The notes: generated by a model not told the origin, from the letters alone. Shown: positions 45,942 through 56,921, numbered from the stretch's first letter. The stretch: 64,000 nt of DNA from Roseovarius carneus (GCF_020141465.1 NZ_JAHSPD010000001.1:1-64000); one strand, 5' to 3'. Translations and numbers: made by a program.

Positions 45942-46720
45942 CAGGGGGCCAGCACCGAGCAGGCCGCCTCGGGCATATCCACATGAACGTCCTGCCCAAT
46001 CTCAACCTCGGGCCAGTCCTTGGGCGTGAGGACAGAGACAACCTCGTGCCCCGCACAATCAACGAGGATTTCAATGGTGGCACCAATATCGCGGACGAAG
46101 GTCACGCGGCCCGACACGCTGTTCTTAGTGGGTTTGTGGCCGACAAAAACCTCCTCGGGGCGGCTCATCAAAAGCACATCCGCCCCTGCCCCGTGCCACC
46201 CCCCCGCATTGGCCCCGACACTCAGGGTCGCGCCGCAGGTCTCGACAGTCTTCGCGCCGGTCATTTTTGCGGGCAGAAGGTTGGATGTGCCGATGAAATT
46301 GGCCACAAAGCGGTCAACAGGGGTTTTGTAGATATCCATCGGCGTGCCGGTTTGCAGCACGCGTGCGCGGCCCATGACAACGATCTGATCGGCCATTGTC
46401 ATCGCCTCGGTCTGGTCGTAGGTGACGACCACGGTGGTGATCCCAAGCTCCTGTTGCAGCTTGCGCAGCTTGATCTGCATCGCCTCGCGCAGGTTGGCAT
46501 CCAGCGCCGACATAGGCTCGTCCAGCAGGAACACCGAGGGGCTAAGCGCCAGCGCGCGGGCAATTGCAACACGCTGCTGTTGCCCGCCCGAAAGCTGGCC
46601 GATGCGGCGATCCTCCACCCCCGGCAGGCGCATCATATCGAGAAGCTCCTTGGCGCGCGCCTGACAGTCGGAGCGGGACGCGCCGCGGATGCGCATGGCA
46701 TAGGTGATATTCTCACCCAA
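45941..46720 (-). pseudogene. ABC transporter ATPase, 5'-truncated (no Walker A)
   Basis: The frame encodes 259 residues beginning at TLGENITYAMRIRG, corresponding to about residue 85 of a PotA-type ATPase. Signature LSGGQQQRVAIARALA, Walker B VFLLDEPMSALD and the TOBE domain are intact. The first domain with Walker A is absent, and only about 45 bases separate it from the stop of the binding-protein remnant. Only TTG could serve as start. Function as an ATPase is not expected. Confidence 0.8.
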
Positions 46721-46766
46721 AGTGCGGCCCGCCCGTGCGCATAAAACGCCGGACGGACCAGAGACG

Positions 46767-47505
46767 TTAACCCGCGATCATCTTGTTCCACGTATCCGAA
46801 ATGTAATCGGCGTGGTCCTTGTAGATGTCGTAGCGCGGGATAATCGGCGCACCAGCGCTCGACACGGCGGCAAGCTCATCCGCCGAAAGGTCCGTCTGCG
46901 CGGGATCAATGACGGGGGCCGTGCCCACATTGCGCGACAGCGACGCCTGCGTTTCGGGGGTGGACATGAAATTGATGAATTCATGCACCTCGTCCAGCGG
47001 CTCCACATGCTGCGGCACGATCCAATAGCCTGAATCGAGGATGCCCCCCTCTTTGGGGAAGGCCGGCACGACCGGGAAACCCTCGGCGGCAGCAAGGCCC
47101 GCGACGTCATGGTGATACTGCCCCATAGGGATCTCGCCCTCGGTATTGCGATCCTGAAACGTGTCCGATAGGTTACCAAGGTTGCTCAGCTTGCTTTCAT
47201 CCAACGTCTGAAAGACGCCTTGCGCGGCCTCCTCGCTGCGCGGTGTTGGCGCGCGCGGCGTTCTTGAGTTGCACCAGCCACGTCTCGCCCGTGGGCACCG
47301 CGATGGATTGCACCTCGATGCCGGTGGCGGCGGTGAATTCGGGGAAGATGAACTGTTTGAAGCTCTCCTCGAAAAAGCCCCCGCAGGTGCCCATACGGAT
47401 GGGTCCGCCAGCCGCACGCAGAATGCTTGGCGCAGCCATGGCAGCGGCGCCCGTTGCGGCAGTCGTCGCCATGAAACGGCGGCGGGTCAGGTTGGTTTTT
47501 ATGTC
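46767..47505 (-). pseudogene. ABC substrate-binding protein, internally deleted and frameshifted
   Basis: The N-terminal piece carries a Tat-like signal (NLTRRRFMATTAATGAAAMA) and mature start GTCGGFFEESFKQFIFPEF, up to WLVQLKNAARANT. In a different frame the C-terminal piece resumes with EEAAQGVFQTLDESKLSNLG and continues to GYWIVPQHVEPLDEV and WNKMIAG. About 100 residues normally found between them are missing, with a frame change near 47245. The original start codon also seems to be lost near 47508. Confidence 0.75.
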
Positions 47506-47529
47506 AGATTTCTCCCTAAGGTTTAAGTC

Positions 47530-48480
47530 TCAAGCCCATGTTTTTGGCAAAACACAGAGCATTTCATAAAGCAAGTTAGAGCCGATGAGAGCTGTGCATC
47601 CGCTCACATCATATTGTGGCGACACTTCCACCAGATCGCACCCCACGAGGTTCAGCCCCTTGCAACCGCGCACGATCTCAAGCGCTTGAATAGTGGTCAG
47701 CCCACCCATCTCGACCGTGCCAGTGCCCGGCGCGAAGGCGGGATCAAGGCTGTCGATATCATAGGTGAGGTAAACCGGCGCATCGCCGATCTGCGCCCGA
47801 ATATCGGCCATGAGGGGCGTCAGCGACTTGTGCCAGCACTCCTCGGCAGGGATCACGCTAAAGCCCTGCTCGCGGCCCCAGTCGAAATCGCCCGGCGCGT
47901 AGCCCGTGCCACGCAGGCCGATCTGGAACACCTTGTCATTGATCAGCAAGCCGTCCTCAAACGCGCGGCGGAAGGGCGTACCATGGGCAATCGCCTCGCC
48001 GAACATATGCTCGTTCGTATCCGCATGGGCGTCGATATGGATGAGGGCCACGGGGCCATGCTTGGCGCGGATCGCGCGCAAAACCGGGTAGGTCAGCGTA
48101 TGATCCCCGCCCAGTGTCAGAGGCACGCAATCATGGCTGAGGATCTCGTGATAAGCTTGGGTGATGATATCGGCGGTTTTTTTCAGATCAAACGTATTGA
48201 TCGCCACATCGCCAATGTCAGCCACCTGCATCTTGGCAAAGGGGCCCGCGCCTGTGGCCATGTTATAGGGTCGCAACATGCAGCTTTCGGCGCGGATGGC
48301 GCGAGGGCCATGGCGCGTGCCGCTACGGTTGGAGGCCCCGATATCCATCGGCACGCCTACGAAACAGGCATCAAGGCCCGCGGCGGTGTCCTGCGTGGGC
48401 AGGCGCATCATCGTGGTCGCGCCTCCGAAACGAGGCATGTCATTGCCGCCCAGCGGCTGATTGAATCGGGGCGTGGTCAT
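47530..48480 (-). CDS. gbuA: guanidinobutyrase/agmatinase-type ureohydrolase
   Basis: A 316-residue ureohydrolase with the dinuclear manganese motifs LGGDHT, HIDAHADTNEH and TYDIDSLDP. The N-terminus (NQPLGGNDMPRFGGATTMMRLP) and GTRHGPRAIRAES closely resemble guanidinobutyrase (GbuA), which hydrolyses 4-guanidinobutyrate to 4-aminobutyrate and urea, more than classical agmatinase. It is first in a minus-strand operon with the decayed transporter and nitrile hydratase and lies 94 bases downstream of a LysR gene. Confidence 0.86.
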   Translation of the reverse strand: MTTPRFNQPLGGNDMPRFGGATTMMRLPTQDTAAGLDACFVGVPMDIGASNRSGTRHGPRAIRAESCMLRPYNMATGAGPFAKMQVADIGDVAINTFDLKKTADIITQAYHEILSHDCVPLTLGGDHTLTYPVLRAIRAKHGPVALIHIDAHADTNEHMFGEAIAHGTPFRRAFEDGLLINDKVFQIGLRGTGYAPGDFDWGREQGFSVIPAEECWHKSLTPLMADIRAQIGDAPVYLTYDIDSLDPAFAPGTGTVEMGGLTTIQALEIVRGCKGLNLVGCDLVEVSPQYDVSGCTALIGSNLLYEMLCVLPKTWA

Positions 48481-48574
48481 TGGCAGTCTCTCATTGATAT
48501 TGGGCGCACGTTAGGTCCGCAAGCGCAGGCGCAACAATAGCGATGCACAAAATGATACATTTGAACATCCAAAT

Positions 48575-49474
48575 CTAAGGCGCTTGATGGGCCGTGTGAA
48601 CCATCTCAAGAAAGAGCGCGTTGACCTTGGGCAGCGCCCCCGCGCGTGTCACCGTCTGCATGGTGCAGGCAAAATTTCGCGCTTCAAAAGCAAGCTTTCT
48701 CAAGCGTCCCGCCGCCACAAAACTTGCAGCCTGGTGCTCCGGTAAAAGCCCAAGATACGCTCCACTGAGAACCAGCAGGATCTGCGCCTCAATCTCGTGC
48801 ACGAACCGATCCAGATCCGAAGGGGTGTATGATTTTTGCCTCCGGCGACTCCAATAGCCACGATGCGCCCAAGGATGGCGCTCAACCTCATCTTGGCTGA
48901 TCGACCCAGACCGTGAGGCAAGCGGGTGCGACGGCGCGGCATAAAGTGCATGCGGCTCGCTATAGAGATCCTTGAAGGCGAGGCCATTCACGGCGTTGTC
49001 GAAACTCCCTATTCCGATATGCCATGTGCCGTTGAGTATCCCGTTCAGAATGTCCTGCGGCCCTGCGATACCTAGCTCGATCCGCACCGCTGGCGCTTTG
49101 CTGGCCAGTTCCGCAATCGCGGCGGGCAGACGGAACTGCGCATCGCTTGCCACGCAATCGACAACCACCACTTTGAGCGGGCCAACCAGATTGCCCTTGA
49201 GTGCTGCAAGATGCGCCGAATGTGTCTGCATATTCGCAATCACCGCCATGCCAATCTTATGCACCATACGGCCTTTTTCGGTCAGCAAAAAACCCCGCCG
49301 CCCCCGCTGGCAAAGCTTCACGCCCAGCCGCTCCTCAAGTGCCCTGATGTGGTTGGAAATGGTGGGTTGGCTCAGCCCAAGCTCGACCTGAGCGGCGGAG
49401 AATCCGTTGCTGCGCACAACGGCGTCGAAAACACCAAGGAGATGAATGTCCGATCCCGTCAACTTCATGAGCAC
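48575..49474 (-). CDS. LysR-family regulator
   Basis: A 299-residue regulator (LTGSDIHLLGVFDAVVRSNGFSAAQVELGLSQPTISNHIRALEERLG, then an effector-binding domain). It reads toward gbuA and is divergent from the alcohol dehydrogenase and carbon-nitrogen hydrolase genes. It likely controls one or both sides. Confidence 0.92.
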   Translation of the reverse strand: MLMKLTGSDIHLLGVFDAVVRSNGFSAAQVELGLSQPTISNHIRALEERLGVKLCQRGRRGFLLTEKGRMVHKIGMAVIANMQTHSAHLAALKGNLVGPLKVVVVDCVASDAQFRLPAAIAELASKAPAVRIELGIAGPQDILNGILNGTWHIGIGSFDNAVNGLAFKDLYSEPHALYAAPSHPLASRSGSISQDEVERHPWAHRGYWSRRRQKSYTPSDLDRFVHEIEAQILLVLSGAYLGLLPEHQAASFVAAGRLRKLAFEARNFACTMQTVTRAGALPKVNALFLEMVHTAHQAP

Positions 49475-49594
49475 CTCAGGTCTGCGCTAAATATCCCTTC
49501 ATTCATTGAGATGCGTAAATGTATGGAATTGCAATGTGCTATTTCCAGTCTTGGGTAACGCCTCTAAATTGGGCGCACCGAATTGGAGTGCAAC

Positions 49595-50625
49595 ATGCCG
49601 ACACCCCTGCCCGACACGATGCGCGCCGCGATCTGCCGCACGCCCGGTGGCAAGCTTGAGTTGACCAAGATGTCCGTGCCGAAGCCCGGACCAAGCCAGA
49701 TTCTGGTCAAGATAGAGGCCTGTGGCGTGTGTCACTCAGACCTGCATCTGCGCGATGGGGATGAGGATTTGCCTGATGATCTCTATCCGCTGGTGCTGGG
49801 CCATGAGGGATCGGGCGGGTGGTCGTAACCTGCGAGGGCGGGCCGGAGGTTGGTGCGCGTGTCGGGCTGCCGTGGCTTTATGATACGTGTCTGGCCTGCA
49901 AACCCTGCCGCAGCGGGGCCGAGACGTTTTGTCAGGCCAACACAGCGCGCGGCGTGCAGCATCACGGCGCGTTTGCCGAATACGCGCTGGCCGAGGCGGC
50001 GTTTGCGGCCCCTATCCCCGAGGGGCTCGATCCGGTTCTGGCCGCGCCGCTTCTTTGCGCAGGGCTGACCGCGTGGTCCGCTTTGGGCAAGACGCGCGCG
50101 GGGCCGGGATCGCGGGTGTTGATCATCGGCGCGGGCGGGCTTGGGCAATACGCCATCCTGATCGCCAAGGCGCGTGGGGCAGAGGTCGTGGTGATTGATA
50201 CCGACCCGGCCAAGCTCGACACGGCGCGCGCCCTTGGGGCGGATCACGGGGTGCTTGCAAGCCCGGAGGCCGGTGCAGAGGTGCAGGCGATGGGCGGCGC
50301 GGATGTCACGCTCAATTTCGCGCCCAGCGCCGCCGTCTGGGGCACGATCGAGGCCGCCGCCGCCCCGATGAGCGAGATTGTCGCCGTGGCCCTCATCCAT
50401 GATCCGGTGCCACTTTCGCTGATGTGGCTCCTTGATGGCGGGCACAAACTGTTCGGCTCATCGGTCGGCACGCGACAGGAAATGGTGGATTTTCTAAGCT
50501 TTGCCGCCAAGCACCCAATGCCCGTCGATGTGGAGCGGGTAGCTTTTGCAGATGTGGACCGCGCGCTCGATCGGCTCAAGTCCGGGGATGTGACGGGCCG
50601 TCTTTGTGTGGATTTTAGCCTTTAA
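49595..50625 (+). pseudogene. zinc-dependent alcohol dehydrogenase with a single frameshift
   Basis: Two frames give one medium-chain dehydrogenase. From ATG 49595 the first carries PGPSQILVKIEACGVCHSDLH and LVLGHEGSG, then stops at about 49828. The second resumes IGRVVVTCEGGPEVGARVGLPWL with the structural-zinc cysteines DTCLACKPCRSGAETFC and the Rossmann VLIIGAGGLGQYAI. Insertion of one base near 49810-49814 (GHEG-IGRVV) restores a full protein of about 343 residues. It could be a real mutation or a sequencing error. Confidence 0.8.
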
Positions 50626-50641
50626 CCTTCGGGAGCACCTC

Positions 50642-51442
50642 ATGAAACTTGCCGCTTTTCAGATGTCCGCCGCCACCCCCCATCCCGAGCGCTTGCCCAA
50701 ACTTGAGGCCGCGATACGCGAAGCCGCAAGCGCGGGCGCAGGCGCGGATCTGATCATCGCGCCAGAGCTGTGCCTGTCGGGCTATGGGCGTGGACCGGAG
50801 ATGGCCGGGTTGGCGCAAGGCTTGGACGGCGAATGGGCCACACGGATCGGCACGTTGTCGGACACGCTGGGCATCGCCGTGATCGCCGGGTTTCCTGAGC
50901 GCGCAGGCGAGACGCGTTATATCAGCGCGCTGATCAAACTCCCCGGTGCAGCACCGCAGGCCTATCGCAAAGGCACGCTTTATGGCGATTACGAGCGCAG
51001 CATTTTCACCTCCGCCGGGCCCTCCACCGTGATCGTGGAGATTGCGGGGCTGAAGGTCGGTGTGCTCATTTGCTATGATGTGGAATTTCCCGAAAACACG
51101 CGCCGGTTGGCCATGGCGGGGGCCGATCTCATTGCGGTGCCGACCGCCCTGCCATGGGGCGGGATGGGCGAGGCCAGCGGCACGGGCAGCTTCGTCGTGG
51201 AGCATCTTGTGCCCACGCGGGCTTGCGAGAACGTCAATTTCGTGGCCTATGTCAACAATTCAGACAGCGATGAGCGGTTCGAGTTTCAGGGCGAAAGCGT
51301 GATCTGCGCGCCCAATGGTGGCGTGCTCGCCAAAGCGCCAAGGGCGGGCGATACGCTCATGTTTGCCGATATCGACCCGCGTGCCTATGACGCCGTGCGG
51401 GCCTACCTGCCCTACCCTGAGGACGTAGGGCCGCTGCTTTAG
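50642..51442 (+). CDS. carbon-nitrogen hydrolase (nitrilase superfamily amidase)
   Basis: A 266-residue amidase-type member of the nitrilase superfamily when started at ATG 50642 (GGGAG before). The catalytic triad is visible: E42 in [11 protein letters not shown]110 in [11 protein letters not shown] and C144 in [10 protein letters not shown]. Members hydrolyse amides or N-carbamoyl compounds; nitrilase activity is less likely given length and motifs. It follows the dehydrogenase and converges on the aminotransferase with a four-base tail overlap. It may hydrolyse amides made by the nearby nitrile hydratase (inference). Confidence 0.9.
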   Translation: MKLAAFQMSAATPHPERLPKLEAAIREAASAGAGADLIIAPELCLSGYGRGPEMAGLAQGLDGEWATRIGTLSDTLGIAVIAGFPERAGETRYISALIKLPGAAPQAYRKGTLYGDYERSIFTSAGPSTVIVEIAGLKVGVLICYDVEFPENTRRLAMAGADLIAVPTALPWGGMGEASGTGSFVVEHLVPTRACENVNFVAYVNNSDSDERFEFQGESVICAPNGGVLAKAPRAGDTLMFADIDPRAYDAVRAYLPYPEDVGPLL

Positions 51443-52809
51443 CCCAGCACCTCGCGCACCGCTTCTGCTGCGGATTTGGCCACGATATCGGCCTCGTCGT
51501 GGCTCAGGCAGAAGGGCGGCGCGAAGCCAAGGATATCGCCTTGCGGCATGGCCCGCCCAATGACGCCGCGCTTGGCCAGTGCCGCCGTGACCTTGGCGCC
51601 CATCGTGGCCTTGGGATCAAAAAAGCGCCGCTCTGCTTTGTCTTCCACGAACTCAACCGCGGCCATCATGCCAACGCCGCGGATCTCGCCCACATTCGGG
51701 TGATCGCCCAGATGCTCGGTCAGACGCGCGCGCAGATGCGGGCCGACCTCGCTGTTGTTAGCAATCAGGTTCTCGCGGTCAATCAGCTCAAGGTTCGCGA
51801 TCCCCGCCGCCGCGCCAATGGGGTGCGCGGCATAGGTCCAGCCGTGGCCGATGGGGCCGTTTTCGTCCGTGCCGTCTTCCAGCACTTTCCACATCCGCTC
51901 GGACACGATGGAGCCCGACAGCGGCGCATAGGCCGAGGTCAGCCCCTTGGCGATCGTCATCAGGTCCGCCTTCATCCCGTAATGATCGCACCCCATCATG
52001 GAGCCCGTACGCCCGAACCCTGTCACCACCTCATCGGCAATGAGCAGGATATCGTGCCGCTCCAGCACCTCTTGGATCGCCGCCCAATACCCTTCGGGCG
52101 GCGGCACGAGGCCCCCGGTGCCCAGAACGGGCTCCCCGATGAAGGCCGCAATCGTCTCCGGGCCTTCGCGCGCGATCAGCGCCTCAAGTGAGGCCACGCA
52201 TTGCGCCGTGAACTCCACCTCGGACATATCGCTGTCCTCGCGGCGATAATAATAGGGTGCGTCGGTGTGCACGACCTGAGACAGGGGCAGATCGAATTTG
52301 CGGTGAAAAAGCTCCAGCCCAGTCAGCGATCCGGTCATCAGGCCCGATCCGTGATAGCCCCGCCAGCGGCTGATGATCTTCTTCTTCTCGGGCCGCCCGA
52401 GGATGTTGTTGTAATACCAGACCAGCTTGATGTTGGTCTCATTCGCGTCCGAACCGCCAAGCCCAAAATAGACCTTGGACATATGCGCGGGCGAGCGGTC
52501 CAGTACCATCTTCGAGAGCGTGATGCTGGCCTCCGTGCCGTGGCCGACATAGGCGTGATAATAGCTGAGCTTATGGGCCTGTGCTGCAATCGCCTCGGCA
52601 ATTTCCGTGCGCCCATAGCCCACGTTGACGCAGTAAAGCCCAGCAAAGGCATCCAGCATCCGGTTGCCATCGCGGTCCTCGATATAGACGCCCGCGCCCC
52701 CTTCGATCACGCGGCTGGGCGTGTCGCCGCGCGCATGGGCGGCGAGATGGGTGGAGGGGTGAAAGAAATTCTCACGGTCCCAAAGGGCGAGTTGGTCATT
52801 GGTCAGCAT
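51439..52809 (-). CDS. class III aminotransferase (SpuC/putrescine-type)
   Basis: A 456-residue PLP aminotransferase when started at [22 protein letters not shown]; the open frame extends to 52929 but those residues are not family-like. Key sites are the PLP lysine in [18 protein letters not shown] and [15 protein letters not shown]. Close to omega-amino acid:pyruvate and putrescine aminotransferases (SpuC). It follows the Pot-type permeases on the same strand, fitting polyamine catabolism. Confidence 0.93.
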   Translation of the reverse strand: MLTNDQLALWDRENFFHPSTHLAAHARGDTPSRVIEGGAGVYIEDRDGNRMLDAFAGLYCVNVGYGRTEIAEAIAAQAHKLSYYHAYVGHGTEASITLSKMVLDRSPAHMSKVYFGLGGSDANETNIKLVWYYNNILGRPEKKKIISRWRGYHGSGLMTGSLTGLELFHRKFDLPLSQVVHTDAPYYYRREDSDMSEVEFTAQCVASLEALIAREGPETIAAFIGEPVLGTGGLVPPPEGYWAAIQEVLERHDILLIADEVVTGFGRTGSMMGCDHYGMKADLMTIAKGLTSAYAPLSGSIVSERMWKVLEDGTDENGPIGHGWTYAAHPIGAAAGIANLELIDRENLIANNSEVGPHLRARLTEHLGDHPNVGEIRGVGMMAAVEFVEDKAERRFFDPKATMGAKVTAALAKRGVIGRAMPQGDILGFAPPFCLSHDEADIVAKSAAEAVREVLG

Positions 52810-52903
52810 GGCGGATCTCCTGAAAGCGCTTTGCGACAGCTTAGCGGAGCCGCGCCGCCCCTGCCACCCCATGCAGGGCGCGGGAGCGTGCAAAAACGGG
52901 GTC

Positions 52904-53725
52904 TTATTTCTGCGACTTATCCGTCCCAAAGACCTGCGCCACGATCATCAGGACGGTCGTGACCAGAACCATGATCGTGGAGATTGCCGCAATTGTCGGA
53001 TCAATCTGGTCGCGCAGCGCGTTGAACATATTGCGCGTGAGCGTTGAGTTATCCCCGCCGGAGATGAACATCGCGACGATCACCTCGTCAAAGGAGGTCA
53101 GGAACGCGAGCAAAGCAGAGGTGACGACCGCGAACCGGATCTGCGGCAGGGTGATCGTCATGAACGCCTTCCAGCGCGGCGCACCGAGCGACCGTGCGGC
53201 ATTCTCCTGATTCATATCATAGCTTTTGAGCGCGGAGCCGATGACGATCACCACCAGCGGGATCGCCAGCAGCGCATGCGCGAGGACAAGCCCGGTCATC
53301 GTGTAGAGGATTTGCAGCTTCACATAGGCATAGAACGCGCCAATGGCGATTAGCACCACAGGGACCATCATCGGCGTGATGAGAAGCACGAAAGTGGCGC
53401 GGATGAACGGGATCTTGGACGCGTGAAGCCCATAGGCCGCCAGCACCCCAATGGGCGTGGCCACGATCGTCGTGAGGATCGCCGCCTTGAAGGAGGTGGC
53501 CGTGGCCCCCATCCATTCGGGTGAGCTGAAATAGTTGTGATACCAGCGGAGCGACCAATCCTCGGGTGGGAACTCCAGATACTGACTGTCCGAGAAGGAC
53601 ATCGGGATCACGATCAGCGTGGGCACGACCAGCAGGGTCATGGTGATGCCCGCAAAGATATAGAGCCAGAGCCGCTGGCCATGGGTCACTTGCGTCTCGG
53701 AGGCGGGGCGGGAGAACCAGCTCAT
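52904..53725 (-). CDS. ABC transporter permease (PotC/PotI type)
   Basis: A 273-residue permease with six predicted helices ([24 protein letters not shown] first) and EAA loop [22 protein letters not shown]. Start two bases before the end of the preceding permease gene. Part of the polyamine uptake operon. Confidence 0.93.
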   Translation of the reverse strand: MSWFSRPASETQVTHGQRLWLYIFAGITMTLLVVPTLIVIPMSFSDSQYLEFPPEDWSLRWYHNYFSSPEWMGATATSFKAAILTTIVATPIGVLAAYGLHASKIPFIRATFVLLITPMMVPVVLIAIGAFYAYVKLQILYTMTGLVLAHALLAIPLVVIVIGSALKSYDMNQENAARSLGAPRWKAFMTITLPQIRFAVVTSALLAFLTSFDEVIVAMFISGGDNSTLTRNMFNALRDQIDPTIAAISTIMVLVTTVLMIVAQVFGTDKSQK

Positions 53726-53726
53726 G

Positions 53727-54614
53727 TCAGTGCCCTCCTTTAGATACGGTATCGAGGTTGAGGAACTTTGACGCGATCCAGAGGATACCGACGGTCAAGG
53801 TCAGCAGGACCACGCCCAGCGCGCTCGCCGCCCCCCAGTTCACGAAAAGCTCGATGTTGGAGACGATCTTCATCGACACCATGATCACCTTGCCACCGCC
53901 CAAAACCGCCGGGGTCACAAAAAAGCCAAGGCAAAGCACAAACACCATCAGCGCGCCCGCAAAAAGGCCTGGTGTGGAGAGCGGAAAGAACACCGTCCAA
54001 AAGGCACGGCGCGGGCTTGCGCCAAGATTTGCAGCGGCCTTGAGATAGTCGCGGTCGATCTGGCGCATGGCGCTGTAGACCGGCAGGATCAGGAACGGCA
54101 GCATGATATGCACCATCCCGATCAGCGTCCCGCTCATGTTATGAACCAGCCTCAAAGGCTCTTCCCAAAGGCCCAGAGACATGCCCCATTCATTCACCAG
54201 CCCGCTTTTTTGCAACAGGACCAGCCACGCATAGGTCCGCACCAACAGCGATGTCCAGAACGGCAAAAGCACGGTGACAAGACAGATATTGGCCCATTTA
54301 TTGGGTAGCTGTGACATGAAATAGGCCAAAGGATAGCCGATCACGATGCACAGGATTGTGGTCAGGATGCTGACCTCAAACGTGGTATAGAAGATGCGCG
54401 CATAGGATTTACGCTCAATCATCCGCTCGTAATTCTCAAGGCTGAAGCTGCCATCTGCACCAAGGAACGACACGTAGAAAAGCCAGCCCACCGGGATCAC
54501 GAGGATCACCATCACCAGCAAGATGGCCGGGGAGGCAAGGCCAAAAAGCCTCAGCCGTTCCAGCCGCTCGTCGCGGGCAAGCCCATCGGAGTTAAGCGTC
54601 GCGGCGGCGCTCAT
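53727..54614 (-). CDS. ABC transporter permease (PotB/PotH type)
   Basis: A 295-residue permease: hydrophilic N-terminus, first helix ASPAILLVMVILVIPVGWLFYVSF, EAA loop YLKAAANLGASPRRAFWTVFFPL. The ATG overlaps the ATPase stop by four bases. Channel partner of the next permease. Confidence 0.94.
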   Translation of the reverse strand: MSAAATLNSDGLARDERLERLRLFGLASPAILLVMVILVIPVGWLFYVSFLGADGSFSLENYERMIERKSYARIFYTTFEVSILTTILCIVIGYPLAYFMSQLPNKWANICLVTVLLPFWTSLLVRTYAWLVLLQKSGLVNEWGMSLGLWEEPLRLVHNMSGTLIGMVHIMLPFLILPVYSAMRQIDRDYLKAAANLGASPRRAFWTVFFPLSTPGLFAGALMVFVLCLGFFVTPAVLGGGKVIMVSMKIVSNIELFVNWGAASALGVVLLTLTVGILWIASKFLNLDTVSKGGH

Positions 54615-55723
54615 GCGTCCTCTCCGGCGAGGAGTACGGTATCATCCACGCCAAGGCCAAGCTGCACGGTGTCGCCCTGTTTGGGCAGCGCGTCGAACGT
54701 GCCCGCGCGCATCGCGCCACGCACGGCCACTTCAGTGCCATCGGTAAGGTGCGCATAAAGAAGATAGCTCTCACCCTGATAGACAAGCTCGCTCACCTTG
54801 GCCTCAAAAACGTTCTCGTCTTTGGCGGGTTTGCCGCTGATCAGATGCAGCCGCTCGGGCCGCATCATCAGGCTCAGCCCGTCACCATCAGGCACGTGGC
54901 GCGTGGTTTTCAATGTCGTGCCCGCCGCACCAAGGGCGCTGCCCGAGCGCGTCACGTCAAGGAAGGTGGAATCGCCAATGAAGTCGGCCACAAAACGGTT
55001 CGCGGGCTGCTCATAGAGTTCCTGCGGGGTGGCCAGTTGCATGATCCGGCCATGGTTCACGACCGCGATCCGGTCGGACATGGTAAGCGCCTCGCGCTGA
55101 TCATGGGTGACGTAGACCGTGGTCATGCCCAGCTTCTCGTGCAGGTGGCGCAGCTCGATCTGCATCCGGTCGCGCAGCTTTTTGTCCAGCGCCGACAAAG
55201 GCTCATCCATCAGCAGAATACGCGGAGCAAACACGATGGAGCGCGCCAGCGCCACGCGCTGTTTTTGCCCGCCCGAAAGCTGGGTAATCCCGCGCTCGCC
55301 ATAGCCGCCCAGTTGCACCGTCTCCAGCGCCGCCTCGACGCGGCGGTCCATCTCATCCTTGGGGGTTTTTCGCAGCTTGAGAGGGTAGCCCACATTGGCC
55401 GCCACGCTCATATGCGGGAAAAGCGCGTAGTTCTGAAACACCATGCCCACATCGCGCAGATGCGGTGCGGTGCGGATCATCTCATCCTCACCAAATTTGA
55501 GGCTGCCGCTATCGGGGCGCGTGAACCCGGCCAGCACCATCAAAAGCGTGGTCTTGCCCGATCCAGAGGGGCCAAGAAGCGTGAGAAACTCGCCGCTTTT
55601 GACGTCCAGCGACACATCGTTCAGCGCGAAGACATCGCCATAGGTCTTGGTTACGTTTCGCACTGTAATTGGCAGCGCGCCCTGGCCCGTATCACTCATA
55701 TCATCCCCGCCCATATCAGTCAT
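54611..55723 (-). CDS. ABC transporter ATP-binding protein (PotA/PotG type)
   Basis: A 370-residue ATPase with Walker [13 protein letters not shown], signature [15 protein letters not shown], Walker [13 protein letters not shown], switch [11 protein letters not shown] and a TOBE domain ([14 protein letters not shown]). The ATG at 55699 ([12 protein letters not shown]), behind GGGGA, is an equally good start. Energises the polyamine importer. Confidence 0.95.
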   Translation of the reverse strand: MTDMGGDDMSDTGQGALPITVRNVTKTYGDVFALNDVSLDVKSGEFLTLLGPSGSGKTTLLMVLAGFTRPDSGSLKFGEDEMIRTAPHLRDVGMVFQNYALFPHMSVAANVGYPLKLRKTPKDEMDRRVEAALETVQLGGYGERGITQLSGGQKQRVALARSIVFAPRILLMDEPLSALDKKLRDRMQIELRHLHEKLGMTTVYVTHDQREALTMSDRIAVVNHGRIMQLATPQELYEQPANRFVADFIGDSTFLDVTRSGSALGAAGTTLKTTRHVPDGDGLSLMMRPERLHLISGKPAKDENVFEAKVSELVYQGESYLLYAHLTDGTEVAVRGAMRAGTFDALPKQGDTVQLGLGVDDTVLLAGEDA

Positions 55724-55729
55724 TGGTGT

Positions 55730-55756
55730 CTGCGGGCAGGACGCGCCTGCCCGCAG
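55730..55756 (-). other. intra-operon stem-loop after the binding-protein gene
   Basis: CTGCGGGCAGG and CCTGCCCGCAG form a perfect 11-base stem with a five-base loop, between the binding-protein stop and the ATPase start. Likely stabilises or limits read-through, keeping binding protein in excess. Confidence 0.65.
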
Positions 55757-55772
55757 CTTTAGGTGCCGCCGA

Positions 55773-56813
55773 TTATTCGGTCAGCATTTCCTGATACATT
55801 TCCTCTGCGATGGTTTCCCATTTCGCATACCATTCGGTCTTGATCAGCAGCTGCTTGGCCGCATTTTCAGGCGCGGATGGCAGCAGTGCCGCGACTTCGG
55901 GCGTGATCGTGCCGGTCTCATAGGCCAGAAGGTTTGGCGGGCCATACATGATGTAGGTGGGCAGATCGTCCTGATACTCCGCCTTGGAAATCTCCGCGAG
56001 GAATTCCATCGCCGCTTCCTTGTTGGGCGCACCTTTTGGCACTGCAAAACAGTCGAAATCCATCAAGGCACCCTCGAAGGTAAAGTTCAGCTGTCCGCCA
56101 TCCTTCTGCGCATTGTCGAACCGGCCGTTCCAGCCCGTGGACATGTCCACCTCGCCGTCTTTCATCAGCTGCGCATGCTGTGCACCCGAAGACCAGAACA
56201 CGGAGATATTCGGCTTCAGCTCGCGGATTTTGTTGATCGCGCGCTCGATGCCTTCTTCGCTGTCGAGAACGGTATAGACGTCTTCTTTCGCCACACCATC
56301 GGCCAGCAGGGCAGGCTCAAGCGCGCCGGACACCTTGCTACGGTAGGCACGGCTGCCGGGAAACGCCTCGGTGTCGAAGAAATCAGCCCATGTTTGCGGG
56401 CCGTTATCGCCGTAAGTCTCCGTATTATAGGCAAACACTACCGAGAAAGCATCGCCGCCCACGCAATAGTCAGAGTAGGAGCCGGGCATGAAGTTCGACA
56501 CGTCGATCACCGAATAATCCAGCTTCTCCAGAAGCCCCTCTTCGGCGGCACGTGCAGCACTGCCGGTGCCGGACACCACGATATCAAAGCTGACCTGACC
56601 CGTGTTCACCTGAAGGCGCACATCAGACATGCCGCCATAGGTCTCTTGCTTCACGTCAAAGCCCATGGCCGCCGCCGCAGGCTCAAACAGAGCGTTGGAT
56701 TGCGCCTCTTGGTACGAGCCGCCCCACGATGCGATGGTCACCGTCTTGTCTGCGGCCAGCGCGGTGCTGGCCATCAGGCTGGCAGCAAAGCCCATTGCGA
56801 GTGTTTTTTTCAT
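55773..56813 (-). CDS. polyamine ABC transporter substrate-binding protein (PotD/PotF-like)
   Basis: A 346-residue periplasmic protein with Sec signal MKKTLAMGFAASLMASTALA, mature start KTVTIASWGGSYQEAQ. Domain features: SYSDYCVGGDAFSVVFAYN-like lobe, TWADFFDTEAFPGSRAYR, and C-terminal EWYAKWETIAEEMYQEML. It heads the transporter genes, 108 bases after the PuuB-like gene. Confidence 0.94.
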   Translation of the reverse strand: MKKTLAMGFAASLMASTALAADKTVTIASWGGSYQEAQSNALFEPAAAAMGFDVKQETYGGMSDVRLQVNTGQVSFDIVVSGTGSAARAAEEGLLEKLDYSVIDVSNFMPGSYSDYCVGGDAFSVVFAYNTETYGDNGPQTWADFFDTEAFPGSRAYRSKVSGALEPALLADGVAKEDVYTVLDSEEGIERAINKIRELKPNISVFWSSGAQHAQLMKDGEVDMSTGWNGRFDNAQKDGGQLNFTFEGALMDFDCFAVPKGAPNKEAAMEFLAEISKAEYQDDLPTYIMYGPPNLLAYETGTITPEVAALLPSAPENAAKQLLIKTEWYAKWETIAEEMYQEMLTE

Positions 56814-56921
56814 ATCTCAGATCTCCTCCAGTGTTGATGGTGCCCCCCGGATCGAAGCGCACTCTTTCGCCGATGTCTCGTCCCGGAACACAGCGGCGCT
56901 CTGTGCCTCCGGGTATAGGTG

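Noticed and set aside
52810-52929. N-terminal extension of the class III aminotransferase
   Set aside because: The residues (including [20 protein letters not shown]) are not family-like; [18 protein letters not shown] is the expected start.
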